From contig JAIMKP010000007.1 in assembly GCA_020692355.1 (NCBI GenBank), positions 1 to 64,000 on the forward strand: a stretch of DNA of 64,000 nt, written 5' to 3'. This DNA comes from Desulfosporosinus sp. GTDB taxonomy: Bacteria > Bacillota > Desulfitobacteriia > Desulfitobacteriales > Desulfitobacteriaceae. Made by a program: the position numbers and the translations under genes. The notes below the pieces were generated by a model that had not been told where the DNA came from, made no database searches, and saw only the letters and a list, made by a program, of their open reading frames with translations. This document shows positions 36,300 to 44,551 of this stretch, piece after piece (positions within the stretch are counted from its first letter, which is position 1; the number at the start of each line of letters is the position of its first letter).

Positions 36300-36660
36300 A
36301 ATTAAGCCATAACAATAATGCCAATGCCCTATTTGGCGGTGGTAACAAAGAGTTTTCAAAATTAGTTGCCCAGGGAGAGGCTGCAACTTGGCATCACCGT
36401 ACCGATGAGTATGGAAGAGGTTGTTCTCGGCGGACAAGCATCGGACATCTCCTTGGAACAATCGAGAGTTCTGGAAAAATTAAGGTTCCAAAAGAGCTCA
36501 AAGAAGCAGCGATTCTTATTGATTACGCTGTAACAACTCGCTACCCAGGAGATTGGGAACCAGTGGGTGAAGCTGATTCAAGCAAGCAGTAGCCCTTGAC
36601 CAGGAAGTTTTCCAGTGGGTGTCATCGCTTACTGACAAGGACAGAGAACAGGGAAAGTAA
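36300..36660 (+). pseudogene. Frameshifted remnant of a HEPN-domain protein
   Basis: The frame reading SIGHLLGTIES, VPKELKEAAILIDYAV, TTRYPGDWEPVGEAD matches the C-terminal half of HEPN domains, then stops at TAG 36590-36592. Restoring one base near 36577 continues as FKQAVALDQEVFQWVSSL to TAA at 36658, which completes the usual HEPN end. No start codon or N-terminal half is present. HEPN proteins often pair with a nucleotidyltransferase; none is adjacent. Confidence 0.65.
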
Positions 36661-36814
36661 TTTTTAGCCTACAAAAAGGGGAGGTGATTATTCGCGCGAT
36701 AAATGGATGAGGCCGAGGTACACATTGAGAGTAGTTTGGTTTCTCAGTATCGTGGTCAGGATAAACAAATAAGGCATTGAAACCGCACCGGACTCTTTCG
36801 AAAAAAATCTTCTA

Positions 36815-36843
36815 TTGACAAGCTCATAGGTCTTAAATATAAT
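36815..36843 (+). promoter_or_regulatory. Consensus promoter of tRNA-Leu
   Basis: TTGACA at 36815-36820, 17-base spacer, TATAAT at 36838-36843; the tRNA starts 12 bases later. Confidence 0.9.
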
Positions 36844-36855
36844 AAACTATGTCAC

Positions 36856-36942
36856 GCGGTCGTGGCGGAACTGGCAGACGCGCTAGATTCAGGTTCTAGT
36901 GCTCGCAAGGGCATGGAGGTTCAAGTCCTCTCGACCGCACCA
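36856..36942 (+). tRNA. tRNA-Leu (anticodon CAG), CCA encoded
   Basis: The acceptor stem GCGGTCG/CGACCGC, D-loop GGCAGAC, anticodon arm CTAGA-TTCAGGT-TCTAG with anticodon CAG, long variable arm and TTCAAGTCC T-loop give a complete class II tRNA of 87 bases including ACCA. Confidence 0.95.
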
Positions 36943-36953
36943 CTTTAGTGTTT

Positions 36954-36991
36954 GAAGGCATTTTGGGTTAACCAGAGTGCCTTTTTTGTTT
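36954..36991 (+). terminator. Terminator of tRNA-Leu
   Basis: AAGGCATTTTGG/CCAGAGTGCCTT stem with G-U pairs, loop GTTAA, then TTTTG. Confidence 0.8.
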
Positions 36992-37013
36992 GCTTTCAAA
37001 GGCTTTTCATCAT

Positions 37014-38198
37014 CTAAGAAATGGAATCGATAGCTCTTTTCATGTTAGTTAAGGCCTTTACCAATACAGATCTTGGACAGGCAATATTGAGTCGTTCAAA
37101 ACCAGAACCTTCGGGACCAAAAAGATACCCTTCATCCAAGAATATCCTGCCTTTTTCCTTCATAAGCCTTTCAAGCTCATGATCATTGAGTTTTAGGGAT
37201 CGACAATCTAACCAAAGCAAATAGGTGCCTTCCGTTTCGACAACCTTGATTTGTGGAAGATTTTCCGCCATAAAACTCTGCACGAGATTCTTATTTTCTT
37301 CTAAATGGCCTAAAAGCTCATTCAACCAAGCTTCACCTTCCCGATAAGCTGCTTCACAGGCAACATATGCGAAGTGATTGAGGGAGGAAAAGCCCACATT
37401 CTGCGAGGCTATGTCAAATTGTGCTTTCAGTTTAGGGTTTGGGATTATAATATTTGAACACTGAAGGCCGGCCAGGTTAAATGTTTTGGATGGAGCCGTT
37501 AAAGTCATACTGTTGTCTTGAAATTCAGGCGACAAGGATGCAAAAACTGTGTGCTGATGAGGCTTGTAAACAAAATCCGCATGGATTTCATCCGAGATGA
37601 CCAGGACTCTGTGCTCAAGGCATAATTCCCCCAGCCTCAGGAGTTCCTCTTCAGTCCAAACTCTGCTGATCGGATTATGCGGACTGCAGAGAATAAGCAC
37701 CCTGACCCGTGGATCCTGTAGCTTTGTTTCCAGGTCGTCAAAGTCCATAGTATAGCGGCCATCTTCATAAAGGAGATTGTTATGGACGATTTGGCAACCA
37801 TTCTGAATGACAGCCCTCCCAAAGGGGTAATAGACAGGTGACTGGATGATGACCTTGTCTCCGGAATGGGTAAAAGCCCGTATCGCTGAAAAGAGGGCGG
37901 GCACAACCCCTGCAGAAGGAGAGATCCACTCCTTTTTAATGTTCCAGTGATGTCGCCGCTGCATCCACCCGATAACCGCTGCAAAATAACTGTCTGTTGG
38001 CCCAGTGTAACCGTACACCGCTAAATCGGCCTTTTTCTTTATGGCCCCAGTAATTTCGGGAGCGACCTTAAATTCCATGTCAGCTACTGACAAGGCGAGG
38101 ATATCGTCACTTCCGGGTCCCAGTTCTTTCTCAATAGCATCCCATTTTACTGAGCCCATGTTCTTTCTGTTGATAACCGTGTCAAAATCATATTTCAT
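37014..38198 (-). CDS. patB: PatB/MalY-type PLP C-S lyase or aminotransferase
   Basis: Fold-type I PLP enzyme of the cystathionine beta-lyase PatB group, splitting cysteine-type C-S bonds. FDTVINRKNMGSVKWD at the N-terminus, PVYYPFG, CSPHNPISRVW, SDEIHADFVY and the PLP-lysine segment TAPSKTFNLAGLQ are diagnostic. 394 residues. ATG at 38198 follows GGAGGT. Confidence 0.88.
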   Translation of the reverse strand: MKYDFDTVINRKNMGSVKWDAIEKELGPGSDDILALSVADMEFKVAPEITGAIKKKADLAVYGYTGPTDSYFAAVIGWMQRRHHWNIKKEWISPSAGVVPALFSAIRAFTHSGDKVIIQSPVYYPFGRAVIQNGCQIVHNNLLYEDGRYTMDFDDLETKLQDPRVRVLILCSPHNPISRVWTEEELLRLGELCLEHRVLVISDEIHADFVYKPHQHTVFASLSPEFQDNSMTLTAPSKTFNLAGLQCSNIIIPNPKLKAQFDIASQNVGFSSLNHFAYVACEAAYREGEAWLNELLGHLEENKNLVQSFMAENLPQIKVVETEGTYLLWLDCRSLKLNDHELERLMKEKGRIFLDEGYLFGPEGSGFERLNIACPRSVLVKALTNMKRAIDSIS

Positions 38199-38403
38199 AG
38201 CGACCTCCAATTCGTAGTATGGCGGTGGTACAGAAAGGGGAGTCCTTGTTCTTCGTAAGATTATAGCACGCCTTGAAAGATAGCAAAAGCCTTGAAAGTT
38301 TAGAACGCCGTTAGCCGGAAAATATAGAAACCTGGATGAATTTGATTTATAATAAGAAAATTAGCGTTAGTGATTGTCTACACTAGAAAGAGGGAAAAGG
38401 TGG

Positions 38404-39300
38404 ATGAAGAGGGGATCCTTAGAGTTGTTGTTATGGGGGGTCGTGGTGTTCTGGGGTGCCAATTATACCGTGGGAAAATGGGGGATGCTGGGTTTTTCCC
38501 CCTTAAATTTTACTCTGATTCGGTTTGTTGGGGCGGTTCCAGTTCTTATTTTGATGCTCTATATTCTCGAAAGGGATCTTAAAATTAAAATTTGGGATTT
38601 GCCGCAGATGGCCTTGATCGGGCTCATTGGGACGACCGTGTATCAAACGGTTTTCATGGCGGCCGTTAAATACGCGAGCGCGACGAATGCATCCTTGCTG
38701 TTAGCCGCTTCGCCCGTGTTTACAGCACTCTTTGCCTGGGGCTTTAAGCAGGAGACTTTAAGTGTACGCGGGCGCTGGGGGAGCCTTTTGGCTCTCGTCG
38801 GGGTAACGATGGTGCTCATGTTTGGTCGCAATGAGCTGGCGTTGGGTTCTGAGGCCTGGCTCGGGAATGCTTATGGCCTTTTAGCCTCGGTTTTATGGGG
38901 TTTGTATCCTGTCTCTGCGCACAAAATCCTGAAAAAATATTCTGCACTCAAAACGGTAACCTTCTCCGCCTTTTTTGGCATGCTGTTTCTTCTCGTGGCT
39001 GGAAGCCCTGGCTTAGTCAGGATGTCCTGGCAGGGAGTTCCCTGGCTGTCCTGGGCCTCTCTTTTCTATGCCATTGGGCCGGTTACCGCTTTCGGGCTTG
39101 TGGCTTGGTACTATAGCATCAGTAAAGTAGGCGCGAACCGGGTTATGGTCTACATGTACGTCATTCCGGTAGCGGCGATTGTTACCGCAGCCCTAGTCTT
39201 GGGAGAACGGATTCATATGATGCAGATTCTCGGTGCAGGCGTGATTTTTACGGGGATTCATATTATTAAGAGTGGCAAAGGAGAGCAGGGGGCAGCCTAA
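38404..39300 (+). CDS. EamA/DMT-family transporter
   Basis: Ten-helix drug/metabolite transporter family permease of 298 residues with two EamA repeats; WGANYTVGKWG and the AAVKYASATNASLL segment are typical. ATG at 38404 follows AAAAGGTGG. It could export amino acids or other small metabolites; the substrate is unknown. A bidirectional terminator separates it from the convergent kamA-like gene. Confidence 0.85.
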   Translation: MKRGSLELLLWGVVVFWGANYTVGKWGMLGFSPLNFTLIRFVGAVPVLILMLYILERDLKIKIWDLPQMALIGLIGTTVYQTVFMAAVKYASATNASLLLAASPVFTALFAWGFKQETLSVRGRWGSLLALVGVTMVLMFGRNELALGSEAWLGNAYGLLASVLWGLYPVSAHKILKKYSALKTVTFSAFFGMLFLLVAGSPGLVRMSWQGVPWLSWASLFYAIGPVTAFGLVAWYYSISKVGANRVMVYMYVIPVAAIVTAALVLGERIHMMQILGAGVIFTGIHIIKSGKGEQGAA

Positions 39301-39330
39301 GAGCCACGTGCTGTTTCCTGACTTGAGAAT

Positions 39331-39376
39331 AAGGAGGTTCTGAGAACGCATCGGTTCTTAGAACCTCCTTGTTTTT
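39331..39376. terminator. Bidirectional terminator, EamA/kamA
   Basis: Long stem AAGGAGGTTCTGAGAAC/GTTCTTAGAACCTCCTT with loop GCATCG and GTTTTT after it. Confidence 0.85.
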
Positions 39377-39405
39377 GGGCTTAATAAGTTTACTTAGATC
39401 TGTCC

Positions 39406-40650
39406 TTATTCCGCTTTGCGATGGCGGCGATCCAGATTGGCTGGTTCGAGGACGAGTTTTTTGTGGTTTAACAGGTTCAGGACTCCTACAGAAGCATCAT
39501 TCGTGTGGCAATACTCGCAGGTGCATTTTTCTTGGAGGTAATTTGGCTCATCATAAACCGTGATCACGCCCTCATAATTACGGAGAACTACCTTGTTCGC
39601 ACCCATCGAAATCAGGTATTGGGGACTGACGGGGATTTTCCCGCCGCCGCCGGGAGCGTCGATGACATAAGTGGGAACCGCATAGCCGCTCGTGTGACCG
39701 CGCAAGCTTTCAATGATCTCGATGCCTTTGGCGATCGAGGTTCGGAAATGCTCGATGCCGATGGATAGATCACACTGATAGAGGTAATAGGGGCGAACTC
39801 GGTTCTTCACCAACTTCTGAACTAAGTTTTTCATGATGTTGGGGCAGTCATTCACTCCCCTGAGAAGAACGGACTGGTTTCCCAGCGGGATGCCGGCATT
39901 GGCCAGTTTAGTGAGGGCCTGGGTGGCCTCAGGGGTCAGTTCTTTAGGGTGATTAAAATGCGTATTTAGCCAGAGAGGGTGGTATTTGCTCAATACGTTC
40001 ACGAGGTTTTCGGTAATGCGCATGGGGAGCACAACCGGAACTCGGGTGCCGATCCGGATGATTTCCACATGCGGGATGGCTCGGAGGTTGGAGAGGATAA
40101 ACTCCAAGCGGTCATCAGAGAGAGTCAGAGGATCACCACCGGAGATGAGCACATCCCGAATTTGGGGTGTCGAACGGATATATTCCAAAGCTTTTTTAAA
40201 CTGTTCAAGGGGAAGTGCTTGATCCGTTTGCCCGGCTAAACGACGGCGCGTGCAGTGACGGCAATAGGTTGAGCATTGATCGGTGACCAAGAGGAGAACC
40301 CGGTCAGGGTAGCGGTGGGTGAGTCCGGCCACCGGTGAATCCGTATCTTCGTGGAGGGGATCCCGCAAATCGAATTCCCCGACATGGAGTTCATGGGCGC
40401 TGGGGACTGCTTGTTTGCGGATCGAGCAATGAGGATCATCGGGATCAATTAATGAGGCATAATAGGGTGTGATGGCCATGCGCAGGGTTTCCAGGCAGTG
40501 GCCGATGCCCGAGCTTTCGTCTTCTGTTAAAGGGATGACCTTGCTTAAACCTTCGACGGTGGTGATCCGATGGGATATTTGCCAGTGCCAGTCGTTCCAT
40601 AATTCATCGGGGACATCGGCCCAGAGAGGTATGTTGCTACGGGAATACAT
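39406..40650 (-). CDS. kamA: KamA-family lysine 2,3-aminomutase-like radical SAM protein
   Basis: PLP- and SAM-dependent aminomutase family that moves an alpha-amino group to the beta position. CxxxCxxC is CSTYCRHC (about residues 130-137), followed by RRRLAG; ISGGDPLTL, HFNHPKE, and the PLP-binding-type segment YVIDAPGGGGKIP follow. 414 residues, near the usual size. A C-terminal CTCEYC pair is also present. A sigma-54 promoter lies directly upstream and an activator gene beyond it. Substrate could be lysine, glutamate or another amino acid; only the family is certain. Confidence 0.85.
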   Translation of the reverse strand: MYSRSNIPLWADVPDELWNDWHWQISHRITTVEGLSKVIPLTEDESSGIGHCLETLRMAITPYYASLIDPDDPHCSIRKQAVPSAHELHVGEFDLRDPLHEDTDSPVAGLTHRYPDRVLLLVTDQCSTYCRHCTRRRLAGQTDQALPLEQFKKALEYIRSTPQIRDVLISGGDPLTLSDDRLEFILSNLRAIPHVEIIRIGTRVPVVLPMRITENLVNVLSKYHPLWLNTHFNHPKELTPEATQALTKLANAGIPLGNQSVLLRGVNDCPNIMKNLVQKLVKNRVRPYYLYQCDLSIGIEHFRTSIAKGIEIIESLRGHTSGYAVPTYVIDAPGGGGKIPVSPQYLISMGANKVVLRNYEGVITVYDEPNYLQEKCTCEYCHTNDASVGVLNLLNHKKLVLEPANLDRRHRKAE

Positions 40651-40689
40651 TGTGATTCCTCCTCATTCATGGTGTCATTCTCTCAGTAT

Positions 40690-40706
40690 TGCAAAGGTTA
40701 TGCCAA
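40690..40706 (-). promoter_or_regulatory. Sigma-54 (-24/-12) promoter of the kamA-like gene
   Basis: On the minus strand TTGGCATAACCTTTGCA matches the TGGCAC-N5-TTGCA consensus with the invariant GG and GC 12 bases apart, about 40 bases before the start codon. Confidence 0.85.
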
Positions 40707-40840
40707 GAGGAGTGGAAGAGGGAAAGGTTGATGGATTGTGCCATAAAGCGTTGAATTTAAGTCAAAGTCGTTGGGAAATCGGTATTTCCACTGAGGAGAT
40801 TTGGGGGTTTGTGCAGAAAAGCGGCTTTTAAAAAAGAGAA

Positions 40841-40903
40841 CCTGCTGAATTTTGGGCAGAATTAAGCCCGAATTTCGGCAGGCGGCTGCTGAAAATTCGG
40901 GCC
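40841..40903. promoter_or_regulatory. Triple 17-bp motif, probable upstream activator site
   Basis: CTGCYGAAWWTTYGGGC-type motif occurs at 40842-40857, inverted at 40866-40882, and again direct at 40886-40902. Each copy is itself an imperfect dyad. They lie 135-210 bases upstream of the sigma-54 promoter, the normal position for enhancer binding by a sigma-54 activator. Confidence 0.7.
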
Positions 40904-40988
40904 AAAGGCAGGAACAGGGAGTAGATGGCTTGACTTCATCATAGAGACATCAAACTTACGTCATGTGGAAAGAGGTTGAAGGTTCCTT

Positions 40989-41054
40989 GGCTGAGGCTGA
41001 GGTAGAGGTAGAGGCTGAGGCTGAGGTAGTGGTAGTGGTAGTGGTAGTGGTAGT
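40989..41054. repeat. Eleven-unit hexanucleotide tract
   Basis: Order of units: GGCTGA x2, GGTAGA x2, GGCTGA x2, GGTAGT x5. It lies between the activator gene's stop and the enhancer motifs. No coding role is evident. Confidence 0.85.
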
Positions 41055-41111
41055 GGACGCGGTGCACAAGGTCTTGGTCTGGGTCTAGGGGAGAGCCGGT
41101 TTATCCGTTGC

Positions 41112-42515
41112 TTAGCGCTCGATACGAAGGGTTTGTAGCTTGTATTGCAGGGTTTGCCTGGGCAAACCGAGGATTTTCGCGGTTTTCGAAATGTTCCAAT
41201 CTGTCTTGTCCAAGGCTGAGCGGATTAAGGTTTGTTCGACTTTGGCCAGGGCTTCCTGCAAGGGAAGGTCTTCCACGGCCTTGATTTCCAGAGGGTGATC
41301 GTGCACGATTTTCTGCAGTAAATGCGGGGGGAGATGGGCGACTTCAATGTTCCCGGTTTCCGCTAAGTTCATGGCTCCTTCCAGGGTGCAACGCAGTTCC
41401 CGGATATTTCCGGGCCAAGGGTAGCGGAGGAATACTTCATACACATCGGAGGCAATGCCGGAAATCTGGCATTGGAGTTTGGCGTTAAGATCCTTGAGCA
41501 GATAATCGACGAGAAGCGGAAGGTCTTCCCGACGATCACGCAGGGGCGGCAGGGAGAGGCTAATGACATTTAAACGGTAATAGAGGTCAGGGCGGAAGCG
41601 GTTTTCCTCAATAGCGAGGAGGGGGTCGATGTTACTTGAGGCAATAATGCGGACATTGACTTCGCGGATTTGGCTTTCCCCTAAGCGGCGCAGGGTTCCT
41701 TCTTGGATAAAACGTAGAAGCTTGGCTTGAAGTTCGATATCGAGGCAGGTGATCTCATCGAGAAAAAGGGTTCCGCCGTCGGCTAGTTCAACCAGGCCGG
41801 GGCGGTTCTCCGCCCCGGTAAAGCTCCCTTTGGAGGTGCCAAAGAGAATACTTTCCATGAGGGTCGCGGGGAGGGCGGCACAGTTCTGGCTGATAAAAGG
41901 CCCGTTGCGCCGGGGACTGAAGTTGTGGATGGCTTGCACCAAGAGTTCTTTCCCGGTTCCGGTTTCTCCGTAGACGAGAATCGGAGAATTGGTACGTGCG
42001 GCTTTGCGTGCCCGCTGCAGGACATCCTGGAGCAGCGGGTGTTCGCCGCAAATCTGGTCAAAGGTATAAACCGCTTGCTCAGCCAAGGAATGTCTATTTT
42101 TATGCTTTAGATCGGCACGTAACCCCACTACTTTTTCTGCCAGTTCTTTGACTTGAGTCAAGTTTTGCGAAATGTCCATGGCTGCCACGACATGTCCTTT
42201 GACCTGGATCGGAATTGTCGTCGTTAAAAGATAGACAGGCACCCCGTAAAGGTTTTTGATTTCTTGTTCCCTGTACATGATGGGTTTACCTGTGCGCAAG
42301 ACCTGGAGGATGGTGCTCGTTTGTTCCGTCAGGGAAGGGAACATTTCGAGGATGTGTTTACCTAAAGCGGTCTCTTGCTTGATACCGTCGATGAGAGCGG
42401 CGGATTTATTGTAAAATCGGGTCATGCCCTTCTTATCCGCGATATGAATGCCTTCTGAGACATTCTCTAAAAGGGCTGAAAACCCTGCGGGCCAAAAGTC
42501 TGGATCAATCAACAT
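41112..42515 (-). CDS. PAS-type sigma-54-dependent transcriptional activator
   Basis: 467 residues: an N-terminal PAS domain (about 10-130), an AAA+ domain with Walker A GETGTGKE, the sigma-54 contact loop GSFTGA (usual GAFTGA with Ser for Ala), Walker B GGTLFLDE, and a C-terminal Fis-type helix-turn-helix (WNISKTAKILGLPRQTLQYKL). It resembles RocR-type regulators of amino acid catabolism. It is encoded just upstream of the kamA-like gene on the same strand and is its likely activator, sensing a small ligand through PAS. Confidence 0.9.
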   Translation of the reverse strand: MLIDPDFWPAGFSALLENVSEGIHIADKKGMTRFYNKSAALIDGIKQETALGKHILEMFPSLTEQTSTILQVLRTGKPIMYREQEIKNLYGVPVYLLTTTIPIQVKGHVVAAMDISQNLTQVKELAEKVVGLRADLKHKNRHSLAEQAVYTFDQICGEHPLLQDVLQRARKAARTNSPILVYGETGTGKELLVQAIHNFSPRRNGPFISQNCAALPATLMESILFGTSKGSFTGAENRPGLVELADGGTLFLDEITCLDIELQAKLLRFIQEGTLRRLGESQIREVNVRIIASSNIDPLLAIEENRFRPDLYYRLNVISLSLPPLRDRREDLPLLVDYLLKDLNAKLQCQISGIASDVYEVFLRYPWPGNIRELRCTLEGAMNLAETGNIEVAHLPPHLLQKIVHDHPLEIKAVEDLPLQEALAKVEQTLIRSALDKTDWNISKTAKILGLPRQTLQYKLQTLRIER

Positions 42516-42584
42516 AATGCCTCCTTCATCCTTTAATCATTAATTCGGAAAAGTAGGGAAAATTCCTGCTGGCAGGCCTGTAGT

Positions 42585-42614
42585 TTGAGTGACCGCTTTC
42601 ATCTATGCTACAAT
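42585..42614 (+). promoter_or_regulatory. Possible promoter of ubiX
   Basis: TTGAGT, 18-base spacer, TACAAT, with the start codon 37 bases downstream. Confidence 0.5.
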
Positions 42615-42650
42615 GAATCCTAAGAATAACAAGGGAGAGTTTCAAAAACA

Positions 42651-43226
42651 ATGGCAAAACATATTATTGTAGGTATGACTGGAGCGAGTGGGGCAATCTA
42701 TGGGTACACGCTGATCACGGCTTTGCTCAGCATGGGATTTGAGGTAGACGGAATTGTGACCCAGGCTGGTGAAAAAGTGCTCGCCTATGAAGGGGAAGAG
42801 TTTCTGCCGGAAGGTGGCCTCACTGCGCTAGGGTCAGAGTTTCGCCTACATGCTGTCGATGATCTTTTTTCTCCATTGGCAAGCGGTTCCTATCCGGTCG
42901 CCGGGATGGCTGTGATCCCATGCTCCATGAATACGTTGGGACTCTTAGCCAATGGAGTAGGAGACAGCCTCTTGGCTCGGGCTGCCCAAGTAACCTTAAA
43001 GGAACGCCGCCCACTCATTGTCGTACCGCGGGAAATGCCGTATGGTATTATCCAACTGGAAAACATGCTGCGCTTAGCACGCGCAGGTGCGGTGATTTTG
43101 CCGGCTTCACCAGGGTTTTATCATCATCCGGAAAGCATTCATGATCTCGTCAACCACGTTGTCGGGAGGGTATTGGATCAGTTTGGCATTGAGCATCAGC
43201 TTTATCCGCGGTGGCAGGGCGTCTAG
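42651..43226 (+). CDS. ubiX: UbiX-family flavin prenyltransferase
   Basis: Makes prenylated FMN for UbiD-type decarboxylases. GMTGASGAIYGYTL at the N-terminus, PCSMNTLGLLANGVGDSL and the VPREMPYGIIQLENMLRL segment are diagnostic. 191 residues. Given the futalosine genes in the same window, it may serve the UbiD-like decarboxylation step of menaquinone synthesis (MqnM role). No ubiD is adjacent. Confidence 0.9.
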   Translation: MAKHIIVGMTGASGAIYGYTLITALLSMGFEVDGIVTQAGEKVLAYEGEEFLPEGGLTALGSEFRLHAVDDLFSPLASGSYPVAGMAVIPCSMNTLGLLANGVGDSLLARAAQVTLKERRPLIVVPREMPYGIIQLENMLRLARAGAVILPASPGFYHHPESIHDLVNHVVGRVLDQFGIEHQLYPRWQGV

Positions 43227-43402
43227 TCCGAATTTCCCAGTGCAATCTTGGTAAAGTCATGAATGTGAATAGGACTAAAGGGAAAATTCGTCTTCGGCTG
43301 GATTACGGAGAAGGTTTTCCCGAGTTTTATGACGAAAAATAACAAGAAACTTATAGAAACTTGTAGCACAATTTGCAAAACAATGTCATAAGGAGCAGTA
43401 AT

Positions 43403-44470
43403 ATGCGTTTAGTCAGCACCCGGTATGTTAAAGAGGGCGCTTTTTTAGCTCGGCCTGTAATTAATGCTGCAGGACAAATCCTACTTCAGGCCGACATCAT
43501 GTTGACCTCCGCTTATATTGAACGTCTGCAGAGGCTTGGTTTTGATGTTGTTTTTATCAAAGATGACCGGCTCGATGATATTGAAGTTCACATCGCCTTG
43601 AGTGCCCAAACGCGTGAAGTGGCTTATAGAACTGTAAATTCCCTCATGTCTCAAATCGAATCTGGAAATACCAAGGAACTCGAGCTGGAATTTGTGCGCC
43701 TTACCATTCAAGAGATGATTAATGATTTGCTTTACAGTCATGACATTATTACGAACCTCTCCGAAATCCAGGGTTTTGATGACTATACCTTTCATCATTC
43801 AGTGAACACCACGGTTCTTGGCTTGATTTTAGGGATCGCCTCGGGCTATTCAGAACCAAAGCTTTTGGAACTAGGTATGGGCATCCTGATGCACGATGTA
43901 GGTAAAACAAAAGTTCCTGCGCAAATTCTCAATAAGCCAACACCTCTGACACCCGAAGAATTTGAGGAGATCAAAAAGCATACTCTCTACGGTTTTGATA
44001 TTTTGAGACAAAATCGTGATTTAAGCCTGGCAGCTGCCCATGTGGCCTTGCAGCATCAGGAAAAATGGGATGGTACCGGATATCCGCGTGGGCTCAAAGG
44101 CTCGCAAATCCACGAATATGGGCGTGTAGCCGCAGTCGCGGATGTTTATGAAGCCCTGACCAGTAAACGGATTTATCGTCCAGCGCTGCAGCCGTATCAA
44201 GCCTATGAATACATTATAGCCAATTCGGGAACGCATTTTGAGCCGCGAATGCTGAGCATTTTTGCCAAACATGTTGCTGTTTATTCGAACGGCTGTGGGG
44301 TGCGTCTCAGTAATGGACAGCGGGGAAATGTGATCAAGCAAAATAAATCGTTCCCTACGCGGCCATATGTCCGGATATTCTATCAGGGTGAAGAAGCTCT
44401 GAGGATGCCGATCGAATACAACTTAGCCGAACATCCCGCCCTCTTCATCGTAGAGGTTGACAACCGGTGA
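43403..44470 (+). CDS. HD-GYP domain protein (probable c-di-GMP phosphodiesterase)
   Basis: 355 residues; N-terminal DUF3391-like region and a full HD-GYP domain: HHSVNTTVL, GILMHDVGKTKVP (HD), KHTLYGFDIL, LQHQEKWDGTGYP (GYP). These are the metal ligands and signature of enzymes that hydrolyse cyclic di-GMP. ATG at 43403 follows AAGGAG. A GGDEF protein is encoded 14 kb downstream. Confidence 0.88.
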   Translation: MRLVSTRYVKEGAFLARPVINAAGQILLQADIMLTSAYIERLQRLGFDVVFIKDDRLDDIEVHIALSAQTREVAYRTVNSLMSQIESGNTKELELEFVRLTIQEMINDLLYSHDIITNLSEIQGFDDYTFHHSVNTTVLGLILGIASGYSEPKLLELGMGILMHDVGKTKVPAQILNKPTPLTPEEFEEIKKHTLYGFDILRQNRDLSLAAAHVALQHQEKWDGTGYPRGLKGSQIHEYGRVAAVADVYEALTSKRIYRPALQPYQAYEYIIANSGTHFEPRMLSIFAKHVAVYSNGCGVRLSNGQRGNVIKQNKSFPTRPYVRIFYQGEEALRMPIEYNLAEHPALFIVEVDNR

Positions 44471-44502
44471 ATTTAATAGTACATATTCCATTGCGAAATT
44501 AG

Positions 44503-44541
44503 AAAAGACTTCGCGCCACGAGGGTGGTGCGGAGTCTTTAG
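44503..44541. terminator. Terminator between convergent HD-GYP and YyaL genes
   Basis: AAAGACTTCGCGCCAC/GTGCGGAGTCTTT-type stem with a central G-rich loop; A-rich and T-rich flanks allow use on both strands. Confidence 0.65.
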
Positions 44542-44551
44542 TTGTTTACTG

